Position numbers and translations under genes: made by a program
Shown: positions 54,604 to 63,683 of the stretch, piece by piece
How positions within the stretch are numbered: the stretch's first letter is position 1
Layout of the letters: each line of letters opens with the position of its first letter
Assembly (NCBI GenBank): GCA_040901765.1
Contig: JBBDYG010000019.1
Span: forward strand, 124,001 to 188,000
Direction: 5' to 3'
Source: JBBDYG01 sp040901765
GTDB lineage: Bacteria; Planctomycetota; Planctomycetia; Pirellulales; Lacipirellulaceae
DNA length: 64,000 nt
The notes under the pieces: generated by a model
The model's input: the letters and a program-made list of their open reading frames with translations, nothing else
The model's database searches: none
What the model was told of the DNA's origin: nothing

Positions 54604-55713
54604 TCAATCGCTTTGTGGCGTCCGAATGAGAAATTCCCCCACGCTTCGCGGGACGGCAACGCGGTAGACGACCTGAGTGCGCGACGCAAAATTGTTCATC
54701 CCCGTGGGATGACAGCCATTAGCCGGTGGTCGCGAAGCGCACCACCGGATAGCGAACCCCCCACCGCGCACGACCCCGGCGGGGTCGCAGCAATACGTTG
54801 TCCAAAAGAAAGTTGCTGCCACACCCTGCGGGGTGCAGTTCTCGCGCTCATTGGCTCCAAGCCTCCGGCTTGAAGTCACCGACATCGCTTGCGGGCCCGA
54901 AATCGAAGCGTGTATCCGCTTCACACTGCTCGGCTGATCGGCAATGGCACCGGGCGAGACTGCCGCGCGTTGAGCCAGGAGCAGTGCCGCTAGTGCAATG
55001 CAAAGTCCCAAGGTTGCCGGTTCGGGCACGGCGTTCGACACAGATGCGCTGCCGACGGCTTGGCCGAAACCAGCTTGCCAAACGGCGTAGTCACCCGCGT
55101 CAACAACGTTGTTGCCATTGCCGTCGGCAGCGAGGCCGGCGCCGGTGGCGCCCAGAGTGTCGCGCCATACGGTGTAGTCGGCGGCGTTGACGGTGCCGTC
55201 GCCGTTGTAGTCGAGGTCGGGGGGAGGCGGTTGTCCCACTGTCACCGTTCCCGGAAGCTGACCAACTGCGTCGCCGGAATCGTGATCGAAGTGGGGGCTA
55301 CGCGGAGCAATGAATAGGAAGGCATTGTATTCGCCTGGCGTCATATCAGCGGGCACTTGAAAAAACGTCAGTCCGTTGGGGTTTGACGTGGTGGCCGTAA
55401 TTGTTCCACCAATACCACCTATGGTTTGTGACCCGGCGTTGTGCGTTCCCAGGAGCACATCATCTCCATCGCCGAATGCAGCGTTGGGAGATAGGGAGAT
55501 TGAGAAACTGAAGCCGGCACTGACGCTCGCGTTCGTCTCTTTGTCGTATCTGAACGAATAGCCGTACGATGTTGGGCGTTGACCGGGTTCGATCGGATCG
55601 GGAACGAAGCTGGTGAAGGCGACTTGGGAGACGTCAATTAACACTGCGTCCACGGGGCATTCTGACATCAACCAGATTACCGCAGCAAAGCACCCCAAAA
55701 TGCCGTTTTTCAT
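54604..55713 (-). CDS. Secreted dockerin/PEP-CTERM protein with C-terminal read-through into repeats
   Basis: 369 aa. Signal peptide (GILGCFAAVIWLMSECPVDA), a beta-rich domain (residues 25-160), dockerin-like motifs (YNGDGTVNAADYTVWRDTLG and GNGNNVVDAGDYAVWQAGFG), and a PEP-CTERM segment (VPEPATLGLCIALAALLLAQ). Instead of ending there, the frame runs for about 115 residues through a block of palindromes (54697-54952). The first read-through residues, SPGAIADQPSSVKRIHASIS, match those of 7265-9190 (TPGATAGLPSSAKWVHAFHP), so the same repeat copy sits in the same place and frame. ATG 55713 overlaps the stop of 55710-57629 (ATGA). Confidence 0.82.
   Translation of the reverse strand: MKNGILGCFAAVIWLMSECPVDAVLIDVSQVAFTSFVPDPIEPGQRPTSYGYSFRYDKETNASVSAGFSFSISLSPNAAFGDGDDVLLGTHNAGSQTIGGIGGTITATTSNPNGLTFFQVPADMTPGEYNAFLFIAPRSPHFDHDSGDAVGQLPGTVTVGQPPPPDLDYNGDGTVNAADYTVWRDTLGATGAGLAADGNGNNVVDAGDYAVWQAGFGQAVGSASVSNAVPEPATLGLCIALAALLLAQRAAVSPGAIADQPSSVKRIHASISGPQAMSVTSSRRLGANERENCTPQGVAATFFWTTYCCDPAGVVRGGGFAIRWCASRPPANGCHPTGMNNFASRTQVVYRVAVPRSVGEFLIRTPQSD
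54697..54952. repeat. Block of five or more palindromes, including a diverged RAYT-linked palindrome
   Basis: Palindromes in order: CATCCCCGTGGGATG (54697-54711), CCGGTGGT...ACCACCGG (54723-54748), CGACCCCGGCGGGGTCG (54771-54787), CACCCTGCGGGGTG (54822-54835), and a degenerate copy of the REP at about 54908-54952 with CACTGCTCGG and GGCACCGGGCG. All lie within the 3' part of 54604-55713 on the minus strand. Confidence 0.75.
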
Positions 55714-57629
55714 CTTCTTCGAACTCCATTTGAAACGTGATCAAAAGCATATCGAATTGGAGAACGCCGGAGAGCCATCATCGCAATTACGGATGAGAGG
55801 GGTATCCAAGTCGCCGGTTCCGGAACGAGGTTACTCCTAGTCGATGCGGTGGTGATGCTTTGACCGAAGTGTGCTTTCCAGACTTCGTAATCCGCGGAAT
55901 CAACGGTGCTGTTGCCATTGCCATCGGCAGCGAGTCCGACGCCCGATAGGCCGAGCGTATTGCGCCACACTGCATAGTCTGCCGCGTCGACGGTGCCGTT
56001 GCCGCTGTAGTCACCGGTTAGATTCACGGTCAAGATACCGGCGGTGTATAGTTGCGATGCATTCCACATTAATCCTGCGCTGAGTGATGGAAGCTGCACC
56101 GTCGAAAACGTCCCGGCGAGACTACCCCAGTCGAGGATGTCAAATGAGTTCCCCGCCATGGGCGTGAAGCCGTTCAAGGATACGATAAGTGAACCGCCCA
56201 AACTGACGTTTCCGCTCGCCGGAATCGCTCCGTACTGGGCTCCGCGGCTGAGGCCGCCCAATCCGATGGCGATGATGCTTGTGGAATTCAGTGTCACGTC
56301 GCCGACGGTGAGCGTGCCTCTGTTGATCGTAAACGTGCCTTGGTTGTCGATGGCGCCGGCATTGATCGTTCCGCCGCTGAGAGTAGCAATGCTCCCGGTC
56401 GAATTTAACACCAAGAGTGAGTCCGAAATGTTGAGGACGCCAGATCCGCCGACGTCCAATTTGCCTGAGCCGCCAGGGGTGGTATTATATCCGCCAATAG
56501 TGACACCGCCGTTGATGGTCGCTGAGCCGCCAGTAAGATCGTAAAAACCACTGGAACCAGGGTATTCTGCAATATTGAGGTGCGCCCGACCAATGGAAGC
56601 GCTCATGGAAAGGGTACCGCCCGTTTGGTTAAGGGTGCCGGAGCCTATGTAGCCTAAGCTCATGATCGCGAAACCGTTGACAATGAGAGAGCCGGACTCG
56701 CTTAGATTGTAGAATCCCTTGCCGGTAGAGAATGTGCCAAGAGAAACGTCGGAGCTAACGTTGGTGCCACCGGTATGGTCGAAGGTTCCCATGCCGTTTA
56801 CGCCGATTGCTTGTGAAAAGGCATTCAAGTAGCCGTCACCGGCCAGATTGTATATGCCGATGGAACCAGAACGGTCACCCACAACCAGCGGAACGGACAG
56901 GGAGCCGTTTAGAGTGTTCGTGCCGCCGGTCTGGTTGAATGATCCTGTGCCGGAATGGCCGACAACCTGTCGGCTAGAAGCCAGTGTACCCCCACTAAGG
57001 TCGTAGTCGCCAAACGAACCAACATTGTAGCCAATGATGAGAGATTTGCCGGTAGCGATGGAGTGGATACCCCCAGACTGCATAAAGGTTCCCCTGCCAG
57101 ACCAGCCGATGAATTCATCGCCAATGACAATAAGCGAGCCTAAGTTACTGAGTTCGTAAGTGCCCTGAGAACCAGAGCCGTAGGATAAGTGAATCGATTC
57201 ACGAACTAAATTGATGCCGCCAGTCTGAATGAATGTGCCGCTACCACCGTTCGAGGAGCCGACGTTGACATGAGAAACCGATAGGTCATTTGATGGCATG
57301 AAAAATGTGGTGGTGGCGTTCGAGACTCCGCCCGTGAGGCTGATTTCCAAGAACTGGAGTGTCACCGGAGGGCCGGTGTAGTCGTAGTTAACAGTGCGTG
57401 GAACGCCATCCGTATGCACAACCGTCGTAAAATCGCCGGCGGCCGGCACTCCACCGTCCCAGTTGCTGGCGGTGCTCCAACTTCCATTGACAGGAGCGCT
57501 ATGCTTCCACGACGAAGCCTTGGCCATTGGCGTTATCGTGAACTGAAAACAGAGCGGGGCAGCAAAGCATGCTGCAAGTACCACTCTCAAGCCCAGTTGC
57601 CGGAGAAGGGCAGTCATCTTATCGTTCAT
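55710..57629 (-). CDS. Secreted autotransporter-like repeat protein with dockerin and PEP-CTERM
   Basis: 639 aa. Hydrophobic N-terminus (LGLRVVLAACFAAPLCFQFT), then WSTASNWDGGVPAAGDF, a motif typical of proteins with autotransporter-associated beta-strand repeats. Residues about 130-410 comprise imperfect repeats of the type GSGTFIQTGG, GRGTFMQSGG, GTGSFNQTGG, MGTFDHTGG and SGTLNQTGG, each followed by a GxYxLSGG segment, predicted to form a beta-helix. Then come dockerin motifs (GDYSGNGTVDAADYAVWRNT and GNGNSTVDSADYEVWKAHFG) and a PEP-CTERM tail (LVPEPATWIPLSSVIAMMAL). Probable adhesin- or matrix-like surface protein. The stop overlaps the next start (ATGA), so it is coupled to 54604-55713. 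Confidence 0.85.
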   Translation of the reverse strand: MNDKMTALLRQLGLRVVLAACFAAPLCFQFTITPMAKASSWKHSAPVNGSWSTASNWDGGVPAAGDFTTVVHTDGVPRTVNYDYTGPPVTLQFLEISLTGGVSNATTTFFMPSNDLSVSHVNVGSSNGGSGTFIQTGGINLVRESIHLSYGSGSQGTYELSNLGSLIVIGDEFIGWSGRGTFMQSGGIHSIATGKSLIIGYNVGSFGDYDLSGGTLASSRQVVGHSGTGSFNQTGGTNTLNGSLSVPLVVGDRSGSIGIYNLAGDGYLNAFSQAIGVNGMGTFDHTGGTNVSSDVSLGTFSTGKGFYNLSESGSLIVNGFAIMSLGYIGSGTLNQTGGTLSMSASIGRAHLNIAEYPGSSGFYDLTGGSATINGGVTIGGYNTTPGGSGKLDVGGSGVLNISDSLLVLNSTGSIATLSGGTINAGAIDNQGTFTINRGTLTVGDVTLNSTSIIAIGLGGLSRGAQYGAIPASGNVSLGGSLIVSLNGFTPMAGNSFDILDWGSLAGTFSTVQLPSLSAGLMWNASQLYTAGILTVNLTGDYSGNGTVDAADYAVWRNTLGLSGVGLAADGNGNSTVDSADYEVWKAHFGQSITTASTRSNLVPEPATWIPLSSVIAMMALRRSPIRYAFDHVSNGVRRR

Positions 57630-57679
57630 CCACGGATTGGTTTGTCAACAAAGTTGTCCAAAGAAAAATCGATTCCGAG

Positions 57680-58513
57680 TCATTCGTTCTTGTGATCGGA
57701 TCGCTGCTTACGACGAGCAGCCACCAATCCCAGCAGTCCCAGACCGAGCAGTCCGAGGCTGGTGGGCTCTGGAACAACTCCCTCCCAGGCTGCACCGCTT
57801 CCCGGCCAGTAATAGATGGGTAACTCCGAAAGCGTATTGCCCGATTCATCGAGCTTGAACGTTCCGCCGTCAAATCCACCGCCATGAGCCCATAAGTAAC
57901 GCCCATCCCATGCCAAATCGGACACCTCTTGCGAATAGCTGAACGAACTCAAAACCGCCCCGTGGGGATCAAGCTGGTAAAAGTTGTTCAAATTATCCAC
58001 CAGCCGAATACTCTGGCCATCCCACTCAAGACCCGTTGGACTGCTGCCAGGCACCGGAAACGACCCAACAATTTCGATGCTACCGGGAGTGGCAGCCCAA
58101 TTGTTAATCTTGATCTTGTAAACCTCAAACCTCGCCGAGGATGAATACCACAGAAACTCTCCGTCCCAAGCAAGCGCCTTCTTCTCGAAGTTCACAACCT
58201 TTTCCAGTCCGACGGTATTGAGATCAATATAGGATAGCTGCATACCTTGTCGGGAATACTTGTAGATCCTGTTATAGAGCTCGAATGAATCGCCGATTAA
58301 CAGATCGGGACCGTCAAAGTCGATCCCCGTGGGATGTCCAAAAAAATCTGTCTCGAACTTCAGGATCAGCCCGCCGGATGCATCGTGCTTGTAAACCGTT
58401 CCGAAATTATAATCGGCGGCCCATAAGTAGGGCTGGCCATTGACCACGGTGCCCAGCATACAAACCAAAAGAACTGCCAGAGCGACACTCAAATTAACTC
58501 GTACTTTACACAT
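57680..58513 (-). CDS. Secreted propeller-like PEP-CTERM protein
   Basis: 277 aa from ATG 58513 (AAAGGA about 9 bp upstream); the frame is open to 58660 but lacks a start with a signal peptide there. Signal peptide (VNLSVALAVLLVCMLGTVVN), then blades of the type YLWAADYNFGTVYKHDASGG, DGPDLLIGDSFELYNRIYKY, WDGEFLWYSSSARFEVYKIK and WDGRYLWAHGGGFDGGTFKL. The PEP-CTERM tail is VPEPTSLGLLGLGLLGLVAA followed by RRKQRSDHKNE. It is a normal-length exosortase substrate and the only one of the three adjacent PEP-CTERM genes with an unaltered C-terminus of the classical RRK type. A 50-bp gap separates it from 55710-57629. Confidence 0.85.
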   Translation of the reverse strand: MCKVRVNLSVALAVLLVCMLGTVVNGQPYLWAADYNFGTVYKHDASGGLILKFETDFFGHPTGIDFDGPDLLIGDSFELYNRIYKYSRQGMQLSYIDLNTVGLEKVVNFEKKALAWDGEFLWYSSSARFEVYKIKINNWAATPGSIEIVGSFPVPGSSPTGLEWDGQSIRLVDNLNNFYQLDPHGAVLSSFSYSQEVSDLAWDGRYLWAHGGGFDGGTFKLDESGNTLSELPIYYWPGSGAAWEGVVPEPTSLGLLGLGLLGLVAARRKQRSDHKNE

Positions 58514-58749
58514 ACGTAAAATCCTTTCTCTAGAAATCCAATTCATTTCTGCCATCGCGATTTGAGTCTCCAGGAAGTGCCCTTTCCTCGGTATCCCAAA
58601 CTCTTCCACAGATAACCGCTCGCGAATTGTCGGCCCAAAGCGTATCGCGTAAAACAGCACCGCCCCTTACAAGTACAAGGCGGAGTGGCGGGGTCGGCAT
58701 GACGCGCGAAGTGCGCAAAAAAAGATCGGCCCACGACCCAGGGGCGGGG

Positions 58750-61700
58750 CTATTCCAGCGGAGCGGCCGGCGCTTCGGGGGACGGCAGGTCAGAAGTTGA
58801 AGCGGGGGCGGCAGTTGCGCGTGTTGCAGGCTCGAACTCTGGAGTCGGCTCAATGCCGAGCAATCCTCCCACCTCGCGTCGAAGTGTTTCGTGAAATAAA
58901 TCGACGTCCCAACGGAAGCTTCCCGATCGTGCTTGGCGAGCGCCCGCCTGGTACGCCGACATCGCCTGGGCCTTGTCGCCTCGATGGAACCAGATCATCG
59001 CCAGCACGTACCAGTCGCCCGGCTGTGGGCTGAGTGTAACACGTAGAGGCGTCGAATCGAGAATATCGCGAGTTGTTTTGCCGTTCCGCAGCTCGTACAA
59101 CCAAGGAAACGTTCGCGGTTCGGGGAATTGTCGTGCGAACGCATCCGCAAGGGTGCTAAGTTTCGCGAGGTTTTTGACGTCGTGCGGCGCCACGAGCCAA
59201 GTCCTCAAGGTCCAAAACAAGTCGTGATTGCTGGGACTATCGCCAACACTACGCAGAAGCTCATCGCAGGCGCTTTGGTATGCTTCGTGTTGGCCAGCGG
59301 CGAGACTGGCCATCGCCAACCAATGCCAGTGCATTACGTCGTCGGGGGCGAGGTCGGTCACGCGCTCGAAGGCGTCGGCGGCCGTTGCCCACTCACGGCG
59401 GTCGGCCGCTCGATGGCCAGCCATCATGGATGGCCAGTGGAGCAGTATCGTCTCCGCCTGACGGAGGGCGGCGGCTCGCACATGGTCGTTAATGGTCTTG
59501 TCGGCCTCGATCGCGAACACGAGCGAATCTCTCGTCGACGTGAGGGTCGCCAAATGATTCACCAGTGCGGCGGCTTCGCGGGTCGTGGTCCGATCGGAAG
59601 CGGTCTCGTTTGCGGCGTGCCAAATGCGAACCGTGCCGTCGTGCCCGGCGGAGGCCAGTTGCCGCCCGTCAGAACTGAACGCGACGTCGCGAGCCCAGTC
59701 CGTGTGGCCAACCAAAGACTGAAGTTCTAAACCGGTGGCAACATCCCAGAGCTTCACGGTCTGATCGGTGCTGCTCGATGCGAGCCGCTTTCCATCGGCA
59801 GTAAAGGCCAGTCCCTGGGGAGTTCCGCCGTGACCCGTGAGCGTACGCAGGTGTCGGCCCGTCAGCGCACTCCAGAGGCGGATCGTGTGGTCGTTCGACG
59901 CCGACGCGATGATAGTGCCTTGTGGATCGAATACGGCGCTCACTACGGGGGCAGTATGACCCTGCAATTCATGGACGAGCTCCCGCGTCGCCGTGTTCCA
60001 AACTCGGATGGATTGGTCTCCGCCGGCGGTGACCAGCAAACTTGCGTCGGTGCTGAACGCGATACTGCCATTGCCGGCTTGGCCGTGCTGCGACGACCAC
60101 GTCGTGATCTCCCGACCGCTGCTCACTTCGACGATTCGGATTGCGCCGTCAATCGTTTGGACGGCCGCGCGGCTACCGTCGGGTGTCCACGCCACGCTGA
60201 CCAAGGAACCTCGGCCTATGCTCAGGTCGAGCGTTTTGCGACCCGTCTCGACGTGCCAAATACGCAAGTGTCCGTTGAATTCAGCCACCGCGAGGTACTT
60301 GCCGTCCGGGCTAAATGCCAGATCATTCACATTCCCCGAGTGAGATCGAAGCACCCACAAGGGATCGCAAGTATCTGGATTCCAAAGGATGACGGCGCCA
60401 TCGCCGCCACCGGATGCCAGTGTTTTTCCATCGGGGCTGAAAGCGACGGTGCGAACTTGGCCGAGATGCCCTTCGAGTCGATCGTGGTCGGTCGCTTTTG
60501 CCGCGTCCCAGAGCCGCACGGTGCCATCTTCACTCGCCGAGACGAGCCGCCAGCCGTCGGGGCAATAATCGACGCTGGTGACGAGGGCCGAATGGCCAAC
60601 CATTTCGGTGACATTTTGCGGCTGGTCGATGTTCCAGGCCTTCAATGGCTCGTTGCGGATCGCGGCGACGAGTCGCCTCCCGTCGGGACTGAAGTTGATG
60701 CTATACGCGGATTCCTTCAACGGACCGAGCGAGGGCAGTTCGCGCCACGTATTGGCGTCCCATAGCTTGACTGCGTCCGCTCCGGCCGTCGCCAAGCGTG
60801 TGCCGTCAGGGGACCAAGCCAAGTCGTGAATCACGTCGGCGTGAGCTTGAATCGTCGCTGCGATCGTCCACGTTCCACTCTCGTCAAACTGGCAGACTCG
60901 AATGCGACCATCCCGTCCCGCAAGAACAAGGCATCCATCACCTGGAGCGAACGACAAACTCTCGGCGGGACCGAGCTCGAGGGAATGCAGCAGGGCGTAA
61001 CTGGATGCGTCCCAGAGAGTCACATTCGCTTCGTCGTTGCCGCCGGTCGCAATGAAGCGACCGTCGGCGCTGAAGTCTACTGACGTGAGGGGTCGAGCGT
61101 GGCCGGACAACGTAGCGACGGGCGGCTCGCCTGTCGTTGATTTCGCAGACAAAGCGACAGGCGGCCCGCCCGTCGCTACGAGAGTCGCGATCCACTTTCC
61201 GGTGGCGGTTTCCCAGATGCACGCTACGCCATCGTCTCCGACCGACGCCAATCGCCCGCCATCCGGAGAAAAAGCGAGGTCGCGAACGGTTGCGGTGTGA
61301 CCGGCCAGCTTGTGTTTCACTTTGCCGGTGGCCATGTCCCAAAGCCAAACCTTACGGTCCGCGCCGGCGGCGGCAACGGTCCGTCCATCGGGGCTAACGG
61401 CCACGCTGAGCACGGCACCCTGCGGACCTTCGAAGCGTCGCAGCTCGGAGTGACACTGGTGCCACAGGTGACGCCATTCCCAGCCCTGCTGTTCCGCCGC
61501 GTCGGGCGGCACGCGGTGACGTTCGAGCAGACGCACCGCGCTGGCGACGGCGCCCGAACGCATGTGTTGTTGGGCCAGATTCATGTCCGCGGCATAAAGA
61601 TTGGCGAGCGCCAACTGTTCCCGCTCGTGCGCTTGCTGCGCGTAGTGCATCGAGAAGCCTGTGCCGGCGATCAGCGCCAAGCCAATGCCAACCGCCAGCG

Positions 61701-62847
61701 TCCCGACAACGGGATTGCGGACGAACCACCGCCGGCCGCGTTCGACCCTAGAAATCCGCTGCGCGAATAGTGGTTCGCCGGTGAGGAATCGCCGCAAGTC
61801 GGCCGCCAGTTCGCTTGCGGAGTGATAGCGGTTCGCGGGCGATTTCTCCAGACACTTGAGGCCAATCGTTTCGAGATCGCGCGGCACGCGGCGATTGACC
61901 TGTCGGGGCGGCGCCGGGTCGCTGGAGCCGATCTTAAGCAGCGTTTCGGCGACCGAATCGGAGTGGAAGGGTGGTTGCCCGATCAGCATTGCATAGAGCA
62001 CCGCCCCCATCGCATAGACATCGGTCGCCGGGCCGACGAGCGCGCGAGGGCCATTCACTTGCTCCGGCGCCATGTAGTTGGGCGTGCCGAGCAGGTCACC
62101 CGTCAACGTGACGCCGAGCGGTTCTTCATCCAAGCGGCGGGCCAACCCGAAATCCGCCACATAGGGGCGGTCGCGTTCGTCGAGCAGAATATTGGCCGGC
62201 TTCAGGTCGCGGTGAACCACTCCGCCGGAATGGGCGTCAGCAACCGCATCGGCAACCGCAAGGAGCAACTCGGCGGCGATGGTTGGTTCGAGCGGGCCAG
62301 TGGCGAGGCGCTCGGCCAAGTTGCTGCCCGCGATCAGCGGCATCGTAAAAAACAGTTGCCCCTGATATTCGCCCACATGGTAAATCGGGACGATGCCGGG
62401 ATGCCTAAGCGCAGCAGCGGTCCGGGCCTCGTTGCGGAAGCGAAGCACTTCCTCAGGCGACATGAACCGCCCGTGCAGCAACATTTTGAGCGCCACGATC
62501 CGGCCGGTGGACCGCTCCCTGGCCCGATAAACGATCCCCATTCCGCCACGGCCCAGTTCGTGCAACAGATCGTAGCCGCCAAACTCACGCAGGATCGAAA
62601 CGCCAGCGCGCTTTGCACTGCTGGACGAATCAGCAGTGACACTGGGCAAGATCGAAGAATCTTTTGTGGCGAGCCGCTCGATCAAATCGACATCGGAAAA
62701 ATATTGCTGCAAGTCCGCGCAATGCTCTGGGTTTTCCGCCAGGAACGCCTCTCGACTGACCAGGTCACCTCGATCAATCCGCGTCAGATACTCCGCGAGA
62801 ATTGGCGCCAGACGGTCGAATTCTTCGAGATTAGGCTCGTGGCGCAT
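58750..62847 (-). CDS. Ser/Thr protein kinase with TM helix, WD40 repeats and helical C-terminus
   Basis: 1365 aa. Kinase domain at about 91-355: Gly-rich loop GRGGMGIVYRA, Lys121 (IVALKML), HRDLKPANIL with catalytic Asp214, DFG 232-234 and APEQ. A TM helix (379-398, VVGTLAVGIGLALIAGTGFS) separates it from a region with about a dozen WD40 repeats (VLSVAVSPDGRTVAAAGADR type), followed by a TPR-like helical C-terminus. A REP-like palindrome (62616-62638) encodes residues 70-79 before the kinase domain, and a 26-bp-arm hairpin (61111-61180) encodes residues 556-579 between WD40 blades; both keep the frame. ATG 62847 lies inside the 3' end of the sigma-factor gene (17-bp overlap). Planctomycetes typically encode ECF factors next to such kinases. 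Confidence 0.92.
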   Translation of the reverse strand: MRHEPNLEEFDRLAPILAEYLTRIDRGDLVSREAFLAENPEHCADLQQYFSDVDLIERLATKDSSILPSVTADSSSSAKRAGVSILREFGGYDLLHELGRGGMGIVYRARERSTGRIVALKMLLHGRFMSPEEVLRFRNEARTAAALRHPGIVPIYHVGEYQGQLFFTMPLIAGSNLAERLATGPLEPTIAAELLLAVADAVADAHSGGVVHRDLKPANILLDERDRPYVADFGLARRLDEEPLGVTLTGDLLGTPNYMAPEQVNGPRALVGPATDVYAMGAVLYAMLIGQPPFHSDSVAETLLKIGSSDPAPPRQVNRRVPRDLETIGLKCLEKSPANRYHSASELAADLRRFLTGEPLFAQRISRVERGRRWFVRNPVVGTLAVGIGLALIAGTGFSMHYAQQAHEREQLALANLYAADMNLAQQHMRSGAVASAVRLLERHRVPPDAAEQQGWEWRHLWHQCHSELRRFEGPQGAVLSVAVSPDGRTVAAAGADRKVWLWDMATGKVKHKLAGHTATVRDLAFSPDGGRLASVGDDGVACIWETATGKWIATLVATGGPPVALSAKSTTGEPPVATLSGHARPLTSVDFSADGRFIATGGNDEANVTLWDASSYALLHSLELGPAESLSFAPGDGCLVLAGRDGRIRVCQFDESGTWTIAATIQAHADVIHDLAWSPDGTRLATAGADAVKLWDANTWRELPSLGPLKESAYSINFSPDGRRLVAAIRNEPLKAWNIDQPQNVTEMVGHSALVTSVDYCPDGWRLVSASEDGTVRLWDAAKATDHDRLEGHLGQVRTVAFSPDGKTLASGGGDGAVILWNPDTCDPLWVLRSHSGNVNDLAFSPDGKYLAVAEFNGHLRIWHVETGRKTLDLSIGRGSLVSVAWTPDGSRAAVQTIDGAIRIVEVSSGREITTWSSQHGQAGNGSIAFSTDASLLVTAGGDQSIRVWNTATRELVHELQGHTAPVVSAVFDPQGTIIASASNDHTIRLWSALTGRHLRTLTGHGGTPQGLAFTADGKRLASSSTDQTVKLWDVATGLELQSLVGHTDWARDVAFSSDGRQLASAGHDGTVRIWHAANETASDRTTTREAAALVNHLATLTSTRDSLVFAIEADKTINDHVRAAALRQAETILLHWPSMMAGHRAADRREWATAADAFERVTDLAPDDVMHWHWLAMASLAAGQHEAYQSACDELLRSVGDSPSNHDLFWTLRTWLVAPHDVKNLAKLSTLADAFARQFPEPRTFPWLYELRNGKTTRDILDSTPLRVTLSPQPGDWYVLAMIWFHRGDKAQAMSAYQAGARQARSGSFRWDVDLFHETLRREVGGLLGIEPTPEFEPATRATAAPASTSDLPSPEAPAAPLE
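61111..61180. repeat. Hairpin repeat inside the kinase WD40 region
   Basis: Arms CGTAGCGACGGGCGGCTCGC (61111-61130, continuing CTGTCG) and 61155-61180 (the inverse) pair at 24 of 26 positions around an 18-nt loop. Translated on the minus strand it gives VATGGPPVALSAKSTTGEPP then VAT, an internal near-repeat of GxPPVA that does not look like a WD40 blade. Confidence 0.8.
62606..62650 (-). repeat. RAYT-linked palindrome inside the kinase gene
   Basis: CACTGCTG-GACGAAT-CAGCAGTG (62616-62638) has the same core as the REP copies at 9124, 9287 and 10007, and on the minus strand it continues into GCAAAGCGC as the REP does into GCGAAGTGG. It encodes VTADSSSSAK, parallel to ATAGLPSSAK in the PEP-CTERM read-through of 7265-9190. 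Confidence 0.7.
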
Positions 62848-63493
62848 GTTCGGTCGGGGCCTGGTGGTCGAGGTCGGGCAGAACGTCGCGCAGCGACCGC
62901 AACCCCCGCGAAATCAGTGCGGCGGCGGCCGGCGTGGTGCAACTCAATTCGGCGGCGATGTCAACGAGAGTTCGCCCCTCGAGGTGCCGCATTCGCACGG
63001 CGGTGCGCTGCCGTGGCGGCAAGCTGTCGAGCGCCTGCCGAAGTCGCTCCTGCGCTTCACCGCGCGCGGCGGCCATGCTGGGCGACGTTTGATCCGCCAC
63101 GCAGGTTTGTTCCCACCGCCCACCGCTGCTTGATGGCCCGTCCGAATTGCATTCCGAAGAGACCGTTCGACATTGAGCCAACAGATGTCCGCGAACGGCG
63201 TCGGTGACGTTGTGATTCAGGATGGCGGCCAACCACGCGAACAGCTCGGGCATCGATCGGCCCTGGAACGCTGCGAACGATTCATTGGCCTCAGCCAAGG
63301 TCTCTTGCACGACGTCGGAAGCATCGACTCGGCTCGTCATCTCGGCAGGCAGCTTGGATGCCGCCAATTCGCGAAGTCGTTGGCGGTACATAGCAGACAA
63401 GGCTCGCCACGCTTCGTGATCTCCTTCACGGAGATGACTCAACAGCTCCGAGTTCTTCAAGATGCCTTCGCGCGACGGTCCGGGAGACAACAT
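62831..63493 (-). CDS. ECF-type RNA polymerase sigma factor
   Basis: 220 aa from ATG 63493 (MLSPGPSREG); ATG 63511 is also open. Region 2 includes VDASDVVQETLAEANESFAA (about 62-81) and ELFAWLAAILNHNVTDAVRG; region 4 includes LDSLPPRQRTAVRMRHLEGR and LVDIAAELSCTTPAAAALIS, a helix-turn-helix for -35 recognition. It lacks region 3, as ECF factors do. The 17-bp overlap with the downstream kinase gene implies coupled translation. In planctomycetes such sigma factors are thought to be controlled by the associated Ser/Thr kinase rather than by an anti-sigma factor, and no anti-sigma gene is present here. Confidence 0.93.
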   Translation of the reverse strand: MLSPGPSREGILKNSELLSHLREGDHEAWRALSAMYRQRLRELAASKLPAEMTSRVDASDVVQETLAEANESFAAFQGRSMPELFAWLAAILNHNVTDAVRGHLLAQCRTVSSECNSDGPSSSGGRWEQTCVADQTSPSMAAARGEAQERLRQALDSLPPRQRTAVRMRHLEGRTLVDIAAELSCTTPAAAALISRGLRSLRDVLPDLDHQAPTEHAPRA

Positions 63494-63657
63494 GCTTACG
63501 GCTCCCCCCACCCTGATGCCGGATCACGAGATTCTTTGGAACGAATCGGGTTCGGAATGCCCAGTATTCTATCACGGTTCAATCGATTGTGCTTGGAAGA
63601 GTTCGGAGGGTGGGCTGCGCCTGCTGGCTCCGACCCCTCCTGTTGAGTTCTTTACTT

Positions 63658-63675
63658 GTCGGCCTTCAGGCCGAC
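63658..63675. terminator. Short perfect hairpin behind the DUF1501 stop
   Basis: GTCGGCCT/AGGCCGAC arms with a 2-nt centre, 8 bp downstream of the minus-strand stop at 63684. No T-tract on the transcript side, so a Rho-independent role is doubtful; it may be only a repeat. Confidence 0.35.
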
Positions 63676-63683
63676 TGCACCCG

